A DNA stretch of 64,000 nt, from contig CALXBC010000004.1 in NCBI GenBank assembly GCA_944386455.1, forward strand, positions 1-64,000, given 5' to 3'. A program made the translations under genes and the position numbers. The notes under the pieces are model-generated. The model did no database searches. It was not told the origin of the DNA and saw only the letters and a list, made by a program, of their open reading frames with translations. This DNA is from an uncultured Clostridia bacterium. Its GTDB lineage: Bacteria > Bacillota > Clostridia > Oscillospirales > Ruminococcaceae. Numbering within the stretch: the stretch's first letter is position 1; each line of letters begins with the position of its first letter. Below are positions 26,064 to 34,646 of the stretch, one piece after another.

Positions 26064-26092
26064 TAGACAAATTTTGTGTATTGTGATATAAT
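26064..26092 (+). promoter_or_regulatory. Strong sigma-A-type promoter
   Basis: TAGACA (26064-26069) and TATAAT (26087-26092) are 17 nt apart. Transcription would start near 26100, well before the lipoprotein gene at 26297. Confidence 0.7.
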
Positions 26093-26098
26093 ATATTA

Positions 26099-26198
26099 AA
26101 ATAAATGTCTAAAACGAAAGCAATCACTGGTTCTAAGCAGCTGGAAAAATTTCGTCAGTCAGGCAGCCGGTTGTTTAAATACCCGGCTGCTTTTGTAT
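26099..26198 (+). ncRNA. Putative small RNA or attenuated leader
   Basis: A roughly 100-nt transcript is predicted between the promoter at 26064-26092 and a hairpin GCAGCCGG/CCGGCTGC (26163-26190) followed by TTTTGTATT. No open frame with a ribosome-binding site is seen in it. It could be an independent small RNA, or a leader whose terminator limits the downstream lipoprotein gene. No known RNA family is recognised. Confidence 0.4.
26163..26198 (+). terminator. Intrinsic terminator before the lipoprotein gene
   Basis: An 8-bp GC-rich stem (26163-26170 with 26183-26190), 12-nt loop, then TTTTGTATT. No coding gene ends here on the plus strand. Confidence 0.75.
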
Positions 26199-26296
26199 TC
26201 TGTAGACTGATCCCAAAATGTTTTTCCTTTTGATTAAATCCTGAAATATTATACCCGGCTGATTCAAAATATAACCGAGAAAGGAGAGAAAACTGT

Positions 26297-26860
26297 TTGA
26301 AACGAATTTTTAGCATCATGCTTGTACTTTTTTTGGCTGTTCCTATGACTGCCTGCGGACGGCAGGATGCTCCTGCCGCTTCAGCTTTACAGAAACAGTC
26401 GGAAATAACTTCTGCCTTGTTGAGTTCCAACAGCATATTGGCATCGACAAACCAACTGACCTCCGCTTTGACCGAACAGTCATCATCTCCGTTAAAAACT
26501 GTATTTTCCCTGGATGTTCCCGCCGACAACGCAGTCAAGTTGTCGTTCTCCAGAATAGGCGGAAACACAGCAGAGGTTGTTGATATAACTGAGGACATAA
26601 AAACAATCACAACAATTATTCAAAAAATAAATGAACTGGAATTCACGAAAAGCAGATTTTCAGACAAAGAAATACAAATGAAAAACGGCGCTAGCTCCAC
26701 CTTGCGCATTGATTATCGGGACGGCAGCAGCAAAGAGCTTCGCGATCAAAGTGGATGGTATCAATATACCGATTATGGCGAACAATGGCTGGAGCCAAAA
26801 GGAAGTTTGGATATAGAACAGTTTATTGCAGATGAAATGGGCGTTCAATTATGGAGATAA
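26297..26860 (+). CDS. Putative lipoprotein, unknown function
   Basis: 187 residues with a signal peptide and lipobox (MLVLFLAVPMTACGRQ, Cys near residue 20). It is therefore probably exported and lipid-anchored. A Ser/Ala/Gln-rich linker follows, then a small domain with alternating beta-strand character and Trp/Tyr-rich end (SGWYQYTDYGEQWLEPKGS). The start is TTG 26297 with AAGGAGAG 8-9 nt upstream. It stands alone, convergent with an aminotransferase gene. I recognise no characterised family. Confidence 0.75.
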   Translation: MKRIFSIMLVLFLAVPMTACGRQDAPAASALQKQSEITSALLSSNSILASTNQLTSALTEQSSSPLKTVFSLDVPADNAVKLSFSRIGGNTAEVVDITEDIKTITTIIQKINELEFTKSRFSDKEIQMKNGASSTLRIDYRDGSSKELRDQSGWYQYTDYGEQWLEPKGSLDIEQFIADEMGVQLWR

Positions 26861-26880
26861 AACAATCTATTAAAAGTAAA

Positions 26881-26941
26881 CCAGCAAGCCAACAGCCCCG
26901 CAGACCGAATTACTCGGTCTGCGGGGCTGTTGGCTTGCTGG
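26881..26941. terminator. Long perfect hairpin (28-bp arms) between convergent genes
   Basis: Arms at 26881-26908 and 26914-26941 pair perfectly around a 5-nt loop. It sits between the lipoprotein and the convergent aminotransferase. There is only a weak T-run on either side, so it is an unusual bidirectional terminator or an RNA-stability element. Confidence 0.65.
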
Positions 26942-26993
26942 TCTTGCTTTGCCTGACACAACACATGACGCCGCTTCAAAGCGACATATGCTT

Positions 26994-28274
26994 TTATGCA
27001 AGCAGTTTTTCTACAGATGCCAGCTTTACACAGATACAGAATAGCTGCATAGCTAACGCAAGTTCGTCAAGCGGCGGAAAAGTCGGAGCAATTCGTATAT
27101 TAGAATCTTTGGGATCCTTTTCATAAGGAAATGTTGCACCGGCTTTTGTCAAAACCACTCCGCCCTTTTGACACAGTTCATAAATTCTGGAGGCGCAGCC
27201 TTCCATAGCATTAAAAGAAATAAAATAACCGCCGTTTGGCTTATTCCATGTTCCGATACCGAGCGGTGCGATCTCCTGCTCCAACATTTGGAGAACCAAA
27301 TCAAATTTTGGTTTAATAATAGCGGCATGCTTTTTCATATGCTCCCTGATACCATCTGCATCTTTAAAATAACGCACATGACGGAGCTGATTAATTTTAT
27401 CATAGCCAATCGTCTGGAAAGAAAGCTGATTCTTCAGGCGTGCAATATTTTTTCTGCTGGAAGCAATCACTGCAACACCTGACCCAGGGAAGCTTACTTT
27501 GGATGTGGATGCAAACTCATATACCATATCTTCGCTTCCGCGTTGCTTACATTCATCCATAATATTTAGCAAGTGATCGTGTACTTCTCCCAAATGATGC
27601 ACACAATAAGCATTATCCCAGAAAATTCGAAAATCCTTTGCAGCCGGTCTCAACGCTGCAAAACGTCTGACCGTTTCATCTGAATAAGTGATGCCGTCTG
27701 GATTGGAGTACATTGGTACACACCAGATCCCCTTAATTGCTTCATCGGCAGAAACCAGCCGTTCGACCGTATCCATATCAGGGCCGTCAGACGTCATATC
27801 AATATTAATCATCTCGATGCCGAATTGCTCTGTAATCGCAAAGTGGCGGTCATATCCGGGAACCGGGCACAAAAATTTTACCTTGTCCAGCTTGCACCAC
27901 GGTTTGCAATCCTCTTCTGTTCCAAAGAGCATTGCCCTGGAAACCATATCATACATCAGATTCAAACTGGAATTTCCGCCAATTACAATTTCATCCGGAC
28001 TGACATCCAGCAACTGAGAAAACAAGCGTTTGGCTTCCGGAATACCATCCAGTCCGCCATAATTGCGTACATCCAGTCCATCTTCGGCTTTTAACTCCAT
28101 ATTGGAATTCACACAATCAAGCATATCCGCTGTCAGATCGAGCTGTGCTTTCCCGGGCTTTCCTCTGGACATATCCAGTTTCAAATTACGAGCACAGAAC
28201 TCTGCATATTCTTTTTCCAATTTTTGCTTTTCCTGAGAAAGCTGCTGCTTGCTCATTTCTTGATAGACGGGCAT
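26994..28274 (-). CDS. PLP-dependent aspartate aminotransferase (type Ic, PF12897-like)
   Basis: 426 residues. RNYGGLDGIPEAKRLF, IGGNSSLNLMYDMVSRA and FASTSKVSFPGSGVAVIASS (PLP lysine in TSK) match the aspartate aminotransferase subgroup seen in Corynebacterium and many Clostridia. It would exchange amino groups between aspartate and 2-oxoglutarate. The start at ATG 28274 is supported by AAGGAG. It is monocistronic. Exact substrate range cannot be read from sequence. Confidence 0.88.
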   Translation of the reverse strand: MPVYQEMSKQQLSQEKQKLEKEYAEFCARNLKLDMSRGKPGKAQLDLTADMLDCVNSNMELKAEDGLDVRNYGGLDGIPEAKRLFSQLLDVSPDEIVIGGNSSLNLMYDMVSRAMLFGTEEDCKPWCKLDKVKFLCPVPGYDRHFAITEQFGIEMINIDMTSDGPDMDTVERLVSADEAIKGIWCVPMYSNPDGITYSDETVRRFAALRPAAKDFRIFWDNAYCVHHLGEVHDHLLNIMDECKQRGSEDMVYEFASTSKVSFPGSGVAVIASSRKNIARLKNQLSFQTIGYDKINQLRHVRYFKDADGIREHMKKHAAIIKPKFDLVLQMLEQEIAPLGIGTWNKPNGGYFISFNAMEGCASRIYELCQKGGVVLTKAGATFPYEKDPKDSNIRIAPTFPPLDELALAMQLFCICVKLASVEKLLA

Positions 28275-28483
28275 CTAAATAATCTCCTTCCGCTGTCACC
28301 CTTGACAGTCATATTCCATTTCATTCATTGCTTTGTCTATTATACGCCGTCAATTTTGGTTTTGCAAGTGTTTTATAAAAATCCTGCATTTTATATAACC
28401 ATAATAGCCAATAAATCCTTTTTTCAGTCGTTTTAACCAGCTGTCATGAATTGCTTTTTCTGTTATTCATGCAAAAATAGTGG

Positions 28484-28512
28484 TTGCATTTTATACGAAT
28501 TTAGGGTATAAT
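28484..28512 (+). promoter_or_regulatory. Promoter of the DUF1858 gene
   Basis: TTGCAT (28484-28489) and TATAAT (28507-28512) are separated by 17 nt, about 65 nt upstream of the start codon. Confidence 0.75.
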
Positions 28513-28576
28513 GAAATCGTCAGCTGAAAATTTAAATGCAGCGGCAAGATTAAACAAAACAGAAAGGAAGATAAAA

Positions 28577-28780
28577 ATGGCCTTTGTCGTTACAAAAGAT
28601 ACTACGATTGGCGATATTCTCGACCATGATCAATCAACTGCTCCTTACTTTTTAGAAATGGGAATGCATTGTCTCGGCTGTCCTTCTGCCAGAGGAGAAT
28701 CGATTGAGATGGCTTGTGATGTTCACGGCGTCGACTGCAATGAACTGATTGCAAAGCTCAATCAACATTTGTCAAAATAA
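28577..28780 (+). CDS. DUF1858 / hybrid-cluster-protein-associated redox disulfide domain protein
   Basis: 67 residues from ATG 28577, with AAAGGAAG upstream; an in-frame ATG at 28511 overlaps the promoter. The small domain contains the family motif MGMHCLGCPSARGESIE with a CxxC pair, and a second Cys region (ACDVHGVDC). Such proteins in anaerobes are often associated with hybrid cluster protein and are thought to act in thiol redox chemistry. It is monocistronic with its own promoter and a hairpin after it. Confidence 0.88.
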   Translation: MAFVVTKDTTIGDILDHDQSTAPYFLEMGMHCLGCPSARGESIEMACDVHGVDCNELIAKLNQHLSK

Positions 28781-28792
28781 ACCTACATTTAA

Positions 28793-29080
28793 AAACGGCT
28801 CATCATTTTCGGATGAGCCGTTGAGCGTGTCGAGAATGTCGACACGCTCTCGAGGGACAAACACAATCACTGCGGCAAAGCCTTGTTCTGTGTTTTTCCC
28901 CCGACTCCCCCTTTTCAGTCGAAAACCGGCTCCGCAGGAGGCCTCGCCTCTGCTCACCGCCGGTTTTCTCTCAAGGGGTCACTCCGGCGGCGCATGTCCG
29001 CCTGCGTGACGATTTTTTATTTTTTACCCTTTTTCGACAGACTGAACGGCTCATCATTTTCGGATGAGCCGTTTTTGTTT
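28793..29080. repeat. Hairpin-rich intergenic repeat element bounded by duplicated stem-loops
   Basis: A stem-loop AACGGCTCAT/ATGAGCCGTT with loop CATTTTCGG occurs at 28795-28823 and again, essentially identical, at 29047-29074. Between them are a GAGCGTGTCGA/TCGACACGCTC hairpin (about 28823-28848) and GC-rich segments containing further inverted words (AAAACCGGC/GCCGGTTTT). The last hairpin ends in a T-run and can terminate transcription. The layout resembles a dispersed non-coding intergenic repeat more than a gene; no protein is supported. Confidence 0.55.
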
Positions 29081-29123
29081 TACTGCATCATTATATTTTT
29101 TATAGGTATGTTTTGGCCAGTTA

Positions 29124-29900
29124 TTATTCACCGTGAAAAACCGTTTTTGCATCGAAAACCGGCCCGTCTTTACACACATGAGCATAATATTCTTTGGAAT
29201 CCTTTACCACCTTACAAGCACAAACAAGGCATGCACCAACTCCGCACCCCATTCGTTCTTCCAAAGAAACTTCACATCGGATCTGCCTTTGATGTGCAAT
29301 GTCGGCAACACCTCGCAGCATCGGATGAGGACCGCATGCGTAAATAATTTCAGGCTGCTGCCGATCAATCAATTCATTTAATGCCGTCGTCACAAAGCCA
29401 TGTACTCCACATGTTCCATCATCTGTGCAAACAACGGTTGTTGCGCCGGTTTTTTTAAAATCATCTGCAAGGATTACAGCATCTGCAGAACGAAAACCAA
29501 TCACAGCCGCTGCATTATTTCCATAGTATGCTGCCAACTCCAGCATTGGCGGCGTTCCAATTCCGCCTCCAACTACAATTGCTCTGTGATTTTTTTCAAG
29601 CAGAGTAAATCCTTTTCCCAGCGGCCCGATCAAATCAATTGGATCTCCGGCACGAAGTTCCGACAACTTCTGTGTCCCCTCTCCCCTGACTTCAAATACG
29701 ATCCGAATACAATCCTTTTCATGGCCGATTCTGCAAATTGAAATCGGGCGCCGAAGTGAAAAGCCATTTGCCTTTACATGCACAAATTGACCTGCCAATG
29801 CCTGCTGTGCAATCTCTGGACACAGAATTGTCAGGTCATAAATATTCTTTGCCAAGTTTCTTTTACTTTTAATGATATACTCTCCTTGACAATACGCCAC
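29124..29900 (-). CDS. pyrK: Dihydroorotate dehydrogenase electron-transfer subunit PyrK-like
   Basis: 258 residues of the ferredoxin reductase-like family: FAD-binding RRPISICRI, NAD-binding GGGIGTPPMLELA, and the 2Fe-2S ligands CGVGACLVCACKV with a last Cys in AHVCKDGPVF. PyrK passes electrons from dihydroorotate oxidation (PyrD type 1B) to NAD. The usual partner pyrD is not beside it or in the window, so either pyrD is elsewhere or the protein serves another dehydrogenase. Translation starts at GTG 29900. Confidence 0.85.
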   Translation of the reverse strand: MAYCQGEYIIKSKRNLAKNIYDLTILCPEIAQQALAGQFVHVKANGFSLRRPISICRIGHEKDCIRIVFEVRGEGTQKLSELRAGDPIDLIGPLGKGFTLLEKNHRAIVVGGGIGTPPMLELAAYYGNNAAAVIGFRSADAVILADDFKKTGATTVVCTDDGTCGVHGFVTTALNELIDRQQPEIIYACGPHPMLRGVADIAHQRQIRCEVSLEERMGCGVGACLVCACKVVKDSKEYYAHVCKDGPVFDAKTVFHGE

Positions 29901-30133
29901 AAAAATCCGCTCCTCCGCTGATTCATTTTATTGCCGACAATCATTTGCCTATTGATTTCTTTTTAAATGTTACCACAAAACAATGTAAATTTCAATGATG
30001 ATACTCTGTTTTTTCACATAAACCAGTCGTTTGCATATAATAGCAGTATCTTGTATCATTCTCTGATCGCGATTTCAGGCAGCAAAACAATTTTCATACC
30101 AACACAGCAGTATCAGAAAGGGGCTGATTTATT

Positions 30134-30496
30134 GTGGCAAAAGCAATTTTTGTGACGATCCTTACGATTCTGGCAGTTATCGGACTTGCCGATCTCATCA
30201 GGCTCCTCAGTGCATGGATCTTGTCTGGCAGCGGACGACAGTACATTGTCTCTGTAATCCCATGCAAAGGGAATGAAGAGGAGATCGAATACATTGTAAA
30301 GAGTGCTTATTCCCGTTTAAAGGAACAGTACCGCTGCAAAGAATGCCGTATCATCATCGCAGACAGCGGTATAGATCCAAAAACAAGAAAAATATGCGAA
30401 CAGCTCTGTCACGATATCGACGGCGTCATTCTTTGCGAAGGACATGATGTCCGTAATATTCTGCAGGAAAAGTTTCATTTGCAAATCGACTCATAA
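30134..30496 (+). CDS. Membrane-anchored small protein upstream of recD2, unknown function
   Basis: 120 residues. One N-terminal membrane segment (residues 4-30) is followed by a soluble part with two Cys pairs (YRCKECRIIIADSGIDPKT; CEQLCHDIDGVILC). The beta-alpha pattern slightly resembles the first part of a nucleotide-sugar-binding fold, but there is no catalytic motif. It starts at GTG 30134 after AAAGGGG and is co-oriented with recD2, 70 nt downstream. I assign no function. Confidence 0.65.
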   Translation: MAKAIFVTILTILAVIGLADLIRLLSAWILSGSGRQYIVSVIPCKGNEEEIEYIVKSAYSRLKEQYRCKECRIIIADSGIDPKTRKICEQLCHDIDGVILCEGHDVRNILQEKFHLQIDS

Positions 30497-30566
30497 TGGT
30501 ATATGATATTAATATCGTTTAAGCATTTAAGACTCTGCTTTCAGTGCCCGGAAAGGAAGTATATTC

Positions 30567-32801
30567 ATGGAAGAACAAGATCTGATTACGCTGCAGGGAA
30601 CTGTTGAAGCCGTCACCTTCCGGGCAGAAAGCGGCTTTACCGTTGCCGAACTGGGATATGGAAATGAATTAATTACCATAGTCGGCGATTTAGTTGGTAT
30701 TGAGGAAGGAGAAGAACTCAGTTTAACCGGACGATATACAACCCATCCAAAATATGGGCCTCAGTTTAAGGTTTTGATGTTTGAGCGCCGTCTTCCGGCT
30801 TCTGCATCCGCGATTGGTAAATACCTTTCTTCCGGTGTGATCAAAGGCATTGGTCCTTCACTGGCGCGCCGCATTGTTGACGTATTCGGCGATGAAACTT
30901 TAGAGATTATCGAACAACAGCCGCTGCGATTGGCAGAAGTCAAGGGAATCTCTGAAAAAAAGGCAGCCCAGATTGGAGAAGAATTCCAGCATATTTTTGG
31001 CATCCGTACCCTTATGATCTTTTTATCGAAATACGGGATCTCCCCCTCTCAAAGCGTAGTTATTTGGAAACTCTGGGGCAGCGCAGGAATGAATTTGATA
31101 CAGGCAAATCCTTATATATTATGCGGCTGTGAGGCTGATATTGATTTCAGTATTTGTGATACAATTGCCATTGAACTTGGGCTGCCTGAAGATTCTATGG
31201 AACGAAAGCAGGCAGGAATAAATTATGTTCTGCGCCAGAATCTGTTTTCGGGTCATACTTGTCTGCCGGCGGACAAGCTGTTGATGCAAGCTTCCCGTCT
31301 GCTGCAGCTCCCGGAAGCATCTCTGTCAAAAGCCATTGAAGAAGCAGTTCAGGAAGAAACACTGCGTAAAATGACACGAGGGAAAGACTATCTGTATCTT
31401 GCCAATTTGTATGTTGCAGAACAGTATATTGCCGAGCGTATTGTTGCTATGACCCGTTGTGCGCTTGGAGACGATGCTGCTATTCAAACAAAAATATCAC
31501 GAATTGAGAAGGAAAATGGAATTCATTATGCATTATTGCAGAAGCAGGCAATCTGTCAGGCAATCGAAAATGATATTATGATTCTCACCGGAGGACCTGG
31601 CACAGGAAAAACCACAACGTTGAATGCAATCATCACAATTCTGGAAGAAAGCGGCAAGGAAGTTTTTATTGCCGCACCAACCGGTCGAGCAGCAAAACGA
31701 ATTTCAGAAGTTACAGGCCATGAAGCCAAAACCATTCACCGACTTCTAGAAGTGAGTCAGTCTCAAAATAACCGTCTGGAATTTGTTCATAATCAAGAGA
31801 ACCCCTTAGAATGTGACGCCGTTGTAATTGATGAAATGTCTATGGTGGATACGCTGTTGTTTGACAGCTTGCTGCGTGCACTGCGCCCCGGATGCAAATT
31901 AATTTTGGTTGGAGATTCCGATCAGCTTCCCTCTGTCGGCGCCGGCAATGTGCTAAGGGATTTAATTGACTGTGGATGCGTACCAACAGTTCAGCTGAAA
32001 GAAATTTTTCGCCAGGCTGCTAAAAGCCTCATTGTAACCAACGCACACAAAATTGTGAACGGTGAGATGCCAGACTTAAAAGTAAAGAATAATGATTTCT
32101 TTTATATGCCACGAATTTCATCTTCTGATGTTCAGAATACAATCATCGACCTCGTAAGCCGCCGGTTGCCCGTGAGCTATGGCTTTTCCCCAACAGAAAA
32201 TATTCAGGTGCTCTGCCCTTCCCGCAAAGGTGCTTTAGGGACAATGGAATTAAATGCTATGCTGCAGCAGGAGCTTAATCCGGAGGACGGTTATAAAGTT
32301 CAGTTTTCAAACGGTATGTTTTTATTCAGAGAGGGCGACAAAGTCATGCAGATTCGCAATAATTACGACATTGAATGGAAACGGAACGATGAACGAGGGC
32401 TTGGCATTTATAATGGCGATATTGGCTTTATAAAAATGATCGACCGCGGCAGTCAAACCTTAATGGTTGACTTTGATGGCAGAGTAGCTGTCTATTCCTT
32501 CGACATGGCAAATGAGCTGGAACTCGCATATGCAATTACAGTACATAAAAGCCAGGGAAGCGAATTTGACGCCGTAGTCATTCCTTTGTTCGGCGGATAT
32601 GATAAGTTGTTTTATCGTAACTTGCTATATACTGCAGTGACCAGGGCAAAACAACTTTTGATTTTGATAGGTTCCGCCAAGCGGATTGCCTACATGGTAG
32701 AGAATAACCGCCGTACATTACGATATACCGGACTGAAGTTTTTGTTGAAAGAATATTATCGGACACTAAATCTAACCGCCGAGGATGAGGAGCGAACGTG
32801 A
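30567..32801 (+). CDS. recD2: RecD2-type ATP-dependent 5'-3' DNA helicase
   Basis: 744 residues. An N-terminal OB-like domain is followed by helix-hairpin-helix motifs (KGIGPSLARRIVD and VKGISEKKAAQI). The SF1B helicase core has Walker A GGPGTGKTTT (about residues 342-351), Walker B VVIDEMSMVD, and motif VI region YAITVHKSQGSEFD. RecD2 acts in DNA repair and fork maintenance in organisms lacking RecBC. Its stop codon overlaps the start of the comF gene, so the two are translationally coupled. Confidence 0.95.
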   Translation: MEEQDLITLQGTVEAVTFRAESGFTVAELGYGNELITIVGDLVGIEEGEELSLTGRYTTHPKYGPQFKVLMFERRLPASASAIGKYLSSGVIKGIGPSLARRIVDVFGDETLEIIEQQPLRLAEVKGISEKKAAQIGEEFQHIFGIRTLMIFLSKYGISPSQSVVIWKLWGSAGMNLIQANPYILCGCEADIDFSICDTIAIELGLPEDSMERKQAGINYVLRQNLFSGHTCLPADKLLMQASRLLQLPEASLSKAIEEAVQEETLRKMTRGKDYLYLANLYVAEQYIAERIVAMTRCALGDDAAIQTKISRIEKENGIHYALLQKQAICQAIENDIMILTGGPGTGKTTTLNAIITILEESGKEVFIAAPTGRAAKRISEVTGHEAKTIHRLLEVSQSQNNRLEFVHNQENPLECDAVVIDEMSMVDTLLFDSLLRALRPGCKLILVGDSDQLPSVGAGNVLRDLIDCGCVPTVQLKEIFRQAAKSLIVTNAHKIVNGEMPDLKVKNNDFFYMPRISSSDVQNTIIDLVSRRLPVSYGFSPTENIQVLCPSRKGALGTMELNAMLQQELNPEDGYKVQFSNGMFLFREGDKVMQIRNNYDIEWKRNDERGLGIYNGDIGFIKMIDRGSQTLMVDFDGRVAVYSFDMANELELAYAITVHKSQGSEFDAVVIPLFGGYDKLFYRNLLYTAVTRAKQLLILIGSAKRIAYMVENNRRTLRYTGLKFLLKEYYRTLNLTAEDEERT

Positions 32802-33502
32802 TGCACATTATCACAAAGCTATTGGACTACATATTCCCCCGCCAATGTATTTTTTGTGGCACACCAGTATATAGCGGACTGCCCTATTGTGAAGACTGTA
32901 TCGATTTGATACCTTTTACAGAAGATGTCTGCCCGGTCTGCGGCAAAGAAAGCTGTATTTGTAACAAACAGCAATTCTATTTTCAGAAAGCAGTTTCTGT
33001 ATTCAATTACGATTTAGGTGCCGAACATGCCATTCGTCAATTGAAGTTCAACGAGAAAATCAGTTATGCCAAGCCTCTTGCCGGTTACATGTATCAAAAA
33101 ATGTTACAGTCAGATTTTATAAATAAAATTCAGTTGATTCTACCCGCCCCAATGACTAAAAAGGATACCATCGCCCGTGGATATAATCAGTCTGTTCTTT
33201 TAGCCAAGGAGCTCTCCCGCCTATCCCATATTCCAATGTCCGACCGCATACTGCTCAAGGTCAAACAAACCCGAAAGCAACACGATCTGAATAGCGAAGA
33301 ACGAAAAATCAACCTATCAGGTGCTTTTCGCGTTACAGATTCTGTTCTTGTATCAGGGAAAACGATTCTCTTATGTGATGATGTTTATACGACTGGATCT
33401 ACGTTTAACGAATGTTCCCGCATCTTAATGGAAAATGGAGCAAAAGAAGTCTATTGTATTGCAGCCGCTTCTACCCAGCTGAAACAGTTAAAGCAAAAAT
33501 AG
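32801..33502 (+). CDS. comF: ComF-family amidophosphoribosyltransferase-like protein
   Basis: 233 residues. A double zinc-ribbon N terminus (CIFCGTPV, CEDC, CPVCGKESCIC) is followed by a phosphoribosyltransferase fold with the PRPP loop ILLCDDVYTTGST. ComF proteins assist DNA uptake and possibly recombination. ATG 32801 overlaps the recD2 stop by one base (TGATG); GTG at 32798 is the alternative start. The C terminus ends close to the tRNA-Trp promoter. Confidence 0.93.
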   Translation: MHIITKLLDYIFPRQCIFCGTPVYSGLPYCEDCIDLIPFTEDVCPVCGKESCICNKQQFYFQKAVSVFNYDLGAEHAIRQLKFNEKISYAKPLAGYMYQKMLQSDFINKIQLILPAPMTKKDTIARGYNQSVLLAKELSRLSHIPMSDRILLKVKQTRKQHDLNSEERKINLSGAFRVTDSVLVSGKTILLCDDVYTTGSTFNECSRILMENGAKEVYCIAAASTQLKQLKQK

Positions 33503-33522
33503 GATATTTTTGCTTTTTACTC

Positions 33523-33551
33523 TTGACAATGATGCTTTTCTTCGCTATAAT
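33523..33551 (+). promoter_or_regulatory. Consensus promoter of tRNA-Trp
   Basis: TTGACA (33523-33528) and TATAAT (33546-33551), exactly 17 nt apart, lie about 30 nt before the tRNA. Both boxes are perfect consensus, as expected for a stable RNA gene. Confidence 0.93.
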
Positions 33552-33580
33552 AATAAAGCACCATTCAGGAGTGCTCATAT

Positions 33581-33656
33581 AGGGGTATAGCTCAGTTGGT
33601 AGAGCAGCGGTCTCCAAAACCGCGTGCCGAGGGTTCAAGTCCTTCTGCCCCTGCCA
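33581..33656 (+). tRNA. trpT: tRNA-Trp (CCA anticodon), CCA end encoded
   Basis: A full cloverleaf is visible: acceptor AGGGGTA/TGCCCCT, D-arm AGCTCAGTTGGTAGAGC, anticodon stem GCGGT/ACCGC with loop CTCCAAA (anticodon CCA at 33614-33616), T-arm with GTTCAAGTC, discriminator G, and genomic CCA at 33654-33656. It reads UGG codons. A perfect promoter precedes it and a terminator follows. Confidence 0.96.
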
Positions 33657-33677
33657 GCGGCGAGTCGCCGCAGACAG

Positions 33678-33710
33678 ATCGCGCACCGCGTAGGTGCGCG
33701 ATTTTGCTTT
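33678..33710 (+). terminator. Terminator after tRNA-Trp
   Basis: ATCGCGCACC (33678-33687) pairs with GGTGCGCGAT (33693-33702), followed by TTTGCTTT. Confidence 0.85.
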
Positions 33711-33836
33711 GTATGCCCGCGTTTCGGACGATGTCTATCTTGGCGGCACACGGTCTGTTTCACCTGGCTTGATTCGCTGAATTTGTGTCAAAAGTTGTGT
33801 CTGTTGCCAACCGTTTGCAACGATTCCGTCTGTTAC

Positions 33837-33854
33837 ATCATCAATAAAGCATCA
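33837..33854. repeat. 18-bp direct repeat, putative left attachment site of the integrative element
   Basis: ATCATCAATAAAGCATCA is found here and again at 40730-40747. A further TAGC is shared after two mismatched bases. The copies bracket the integrase, relaxase and excisionase genes, as expected for attL/attR of a tyrosine-recombinase element. It lies 135 bp after the tRNA-Trp terminator, so the tRNA itself is not the target. Confidence 0.6.
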
Positions 33855-33882
33855 TGTAGCAGAAATATTTTCGCTTTCCTTT

Positions 33883-34632
33883 TTATGGATTTGTATCTTC
33901 TATAAAAAATTCCACAAAAGCAGTATAGAGCTTTGCCTTGGTTAAAGGAACTATGACTGTAATAATCTGAAGCATCAATCCAGCAATATATACATTCGGA
34001 AATGTACGAACCAAAGTCCAATTTTCTGCACCTATCATAAACAAAACAAAAAATACGACCATTGCCAAAACAAATATCGCGCAATAAGCTCCTATGTAAC
34101 CCAAAATCAGCTGGAATTTCTTTTTTATGAAGCGAAAGAGCTTTTTAATAAATTGGTTGTAGCTTAACATTTCCTTTCGGGACAGCAGCAACGCTCGATA
34201 AAACACATAAGAATACACAAAAATATGAATCAAAAGAGCATAGCTCAGTGATAAAAGGTATTTAAAATTGCGGGATATTGATGGAAGTATTACGCTAACA
34301 ATAACTTCACTGTAATTTAACATGATAAGCAAGAGAGCGCTGCATACACTTTTTATAGCATTATATTTTTCTGTTTGCCGTATATTTTCATTTATATACT
34401 GGTTCAGCCAATAAAACAAAAACAAATAATAAACCAGTTTATCCAGTAAAGTAATGAGATTATCCAACGAAATACCGAATGTATGCAGCCAAGAGATTTT
34501 TGCATAAATCTCAAACAAGATGTCCCCGAGAACAAATTTTTCCAAACCAACTACAGCCAAAATAGTAAGCAGTTGGAGAACAGTCCCCAACTGCACATTT
34601 TTCAAGGGAGATTTCTGATACAGCTTCACCAT
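33883..34632 (-). CDS. Cargo membrane protein of the integrative element, unknown function
   Basis: About 249 residues with roughly six membrane segments and Lys-rich loops (LFRFIKKKFQLILGYIG). ATG 34632 is taken as start; an upstream TTG at 34650 overlaps the previous gene's stop (TATTGA), so translational coupling is likely whichever is used. No family is recognised. Its position between the end of the element and the integrase is a common cargo slot. Together with the preceding zinc-ribbon gene it may form a two-component module of unknown purpose. Confidence 0.7.
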   Translation of the reverse strand: MVKLYQKSPLKNVQLGTVLQLLTILAVVGLEKFVLGDILFEIYAKISWLHTFGISLDNLITLLDKLVYYLFLFYWLNQYINENIRQTEKYNAIKSVCSALLLIMLNYSEVIVSVILPSISRNFKYLLSLSYALLIHIFVYSYVFYRALLLSRKEMLSYNQFIKKLFRFIKKKFQLILGYIGAYCAIFVLAMVVFFVLFMIGAENWTLVRTFPNVYIAGLMLQIITVIVPLTKAKLYTAFVEFFIEDTNP

Positions 34633-34646
34633 ATTAACACCCAATC

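Noticed and set aside
26851..27126. A 91-codon frame between the lipoprotein and aminotransferase genes
   Set aside because: It runs through a 61-nt perfect hairpin and overlaps the aminotransferase 3' end; no family features.
33581..33656. tRNA-Trp as the integration target of the mobile element
   Set aside because: The tRNA 3' end is not duplicated at the far side; the direct repeat lies 180 bp beyond the tRNA.
33840..34084. Leftward 83-codon frame across the left repeat
   Set aside because: It overlaps the 3' part of the cargo membrane gene in another frame and has no ribosome-binding site.
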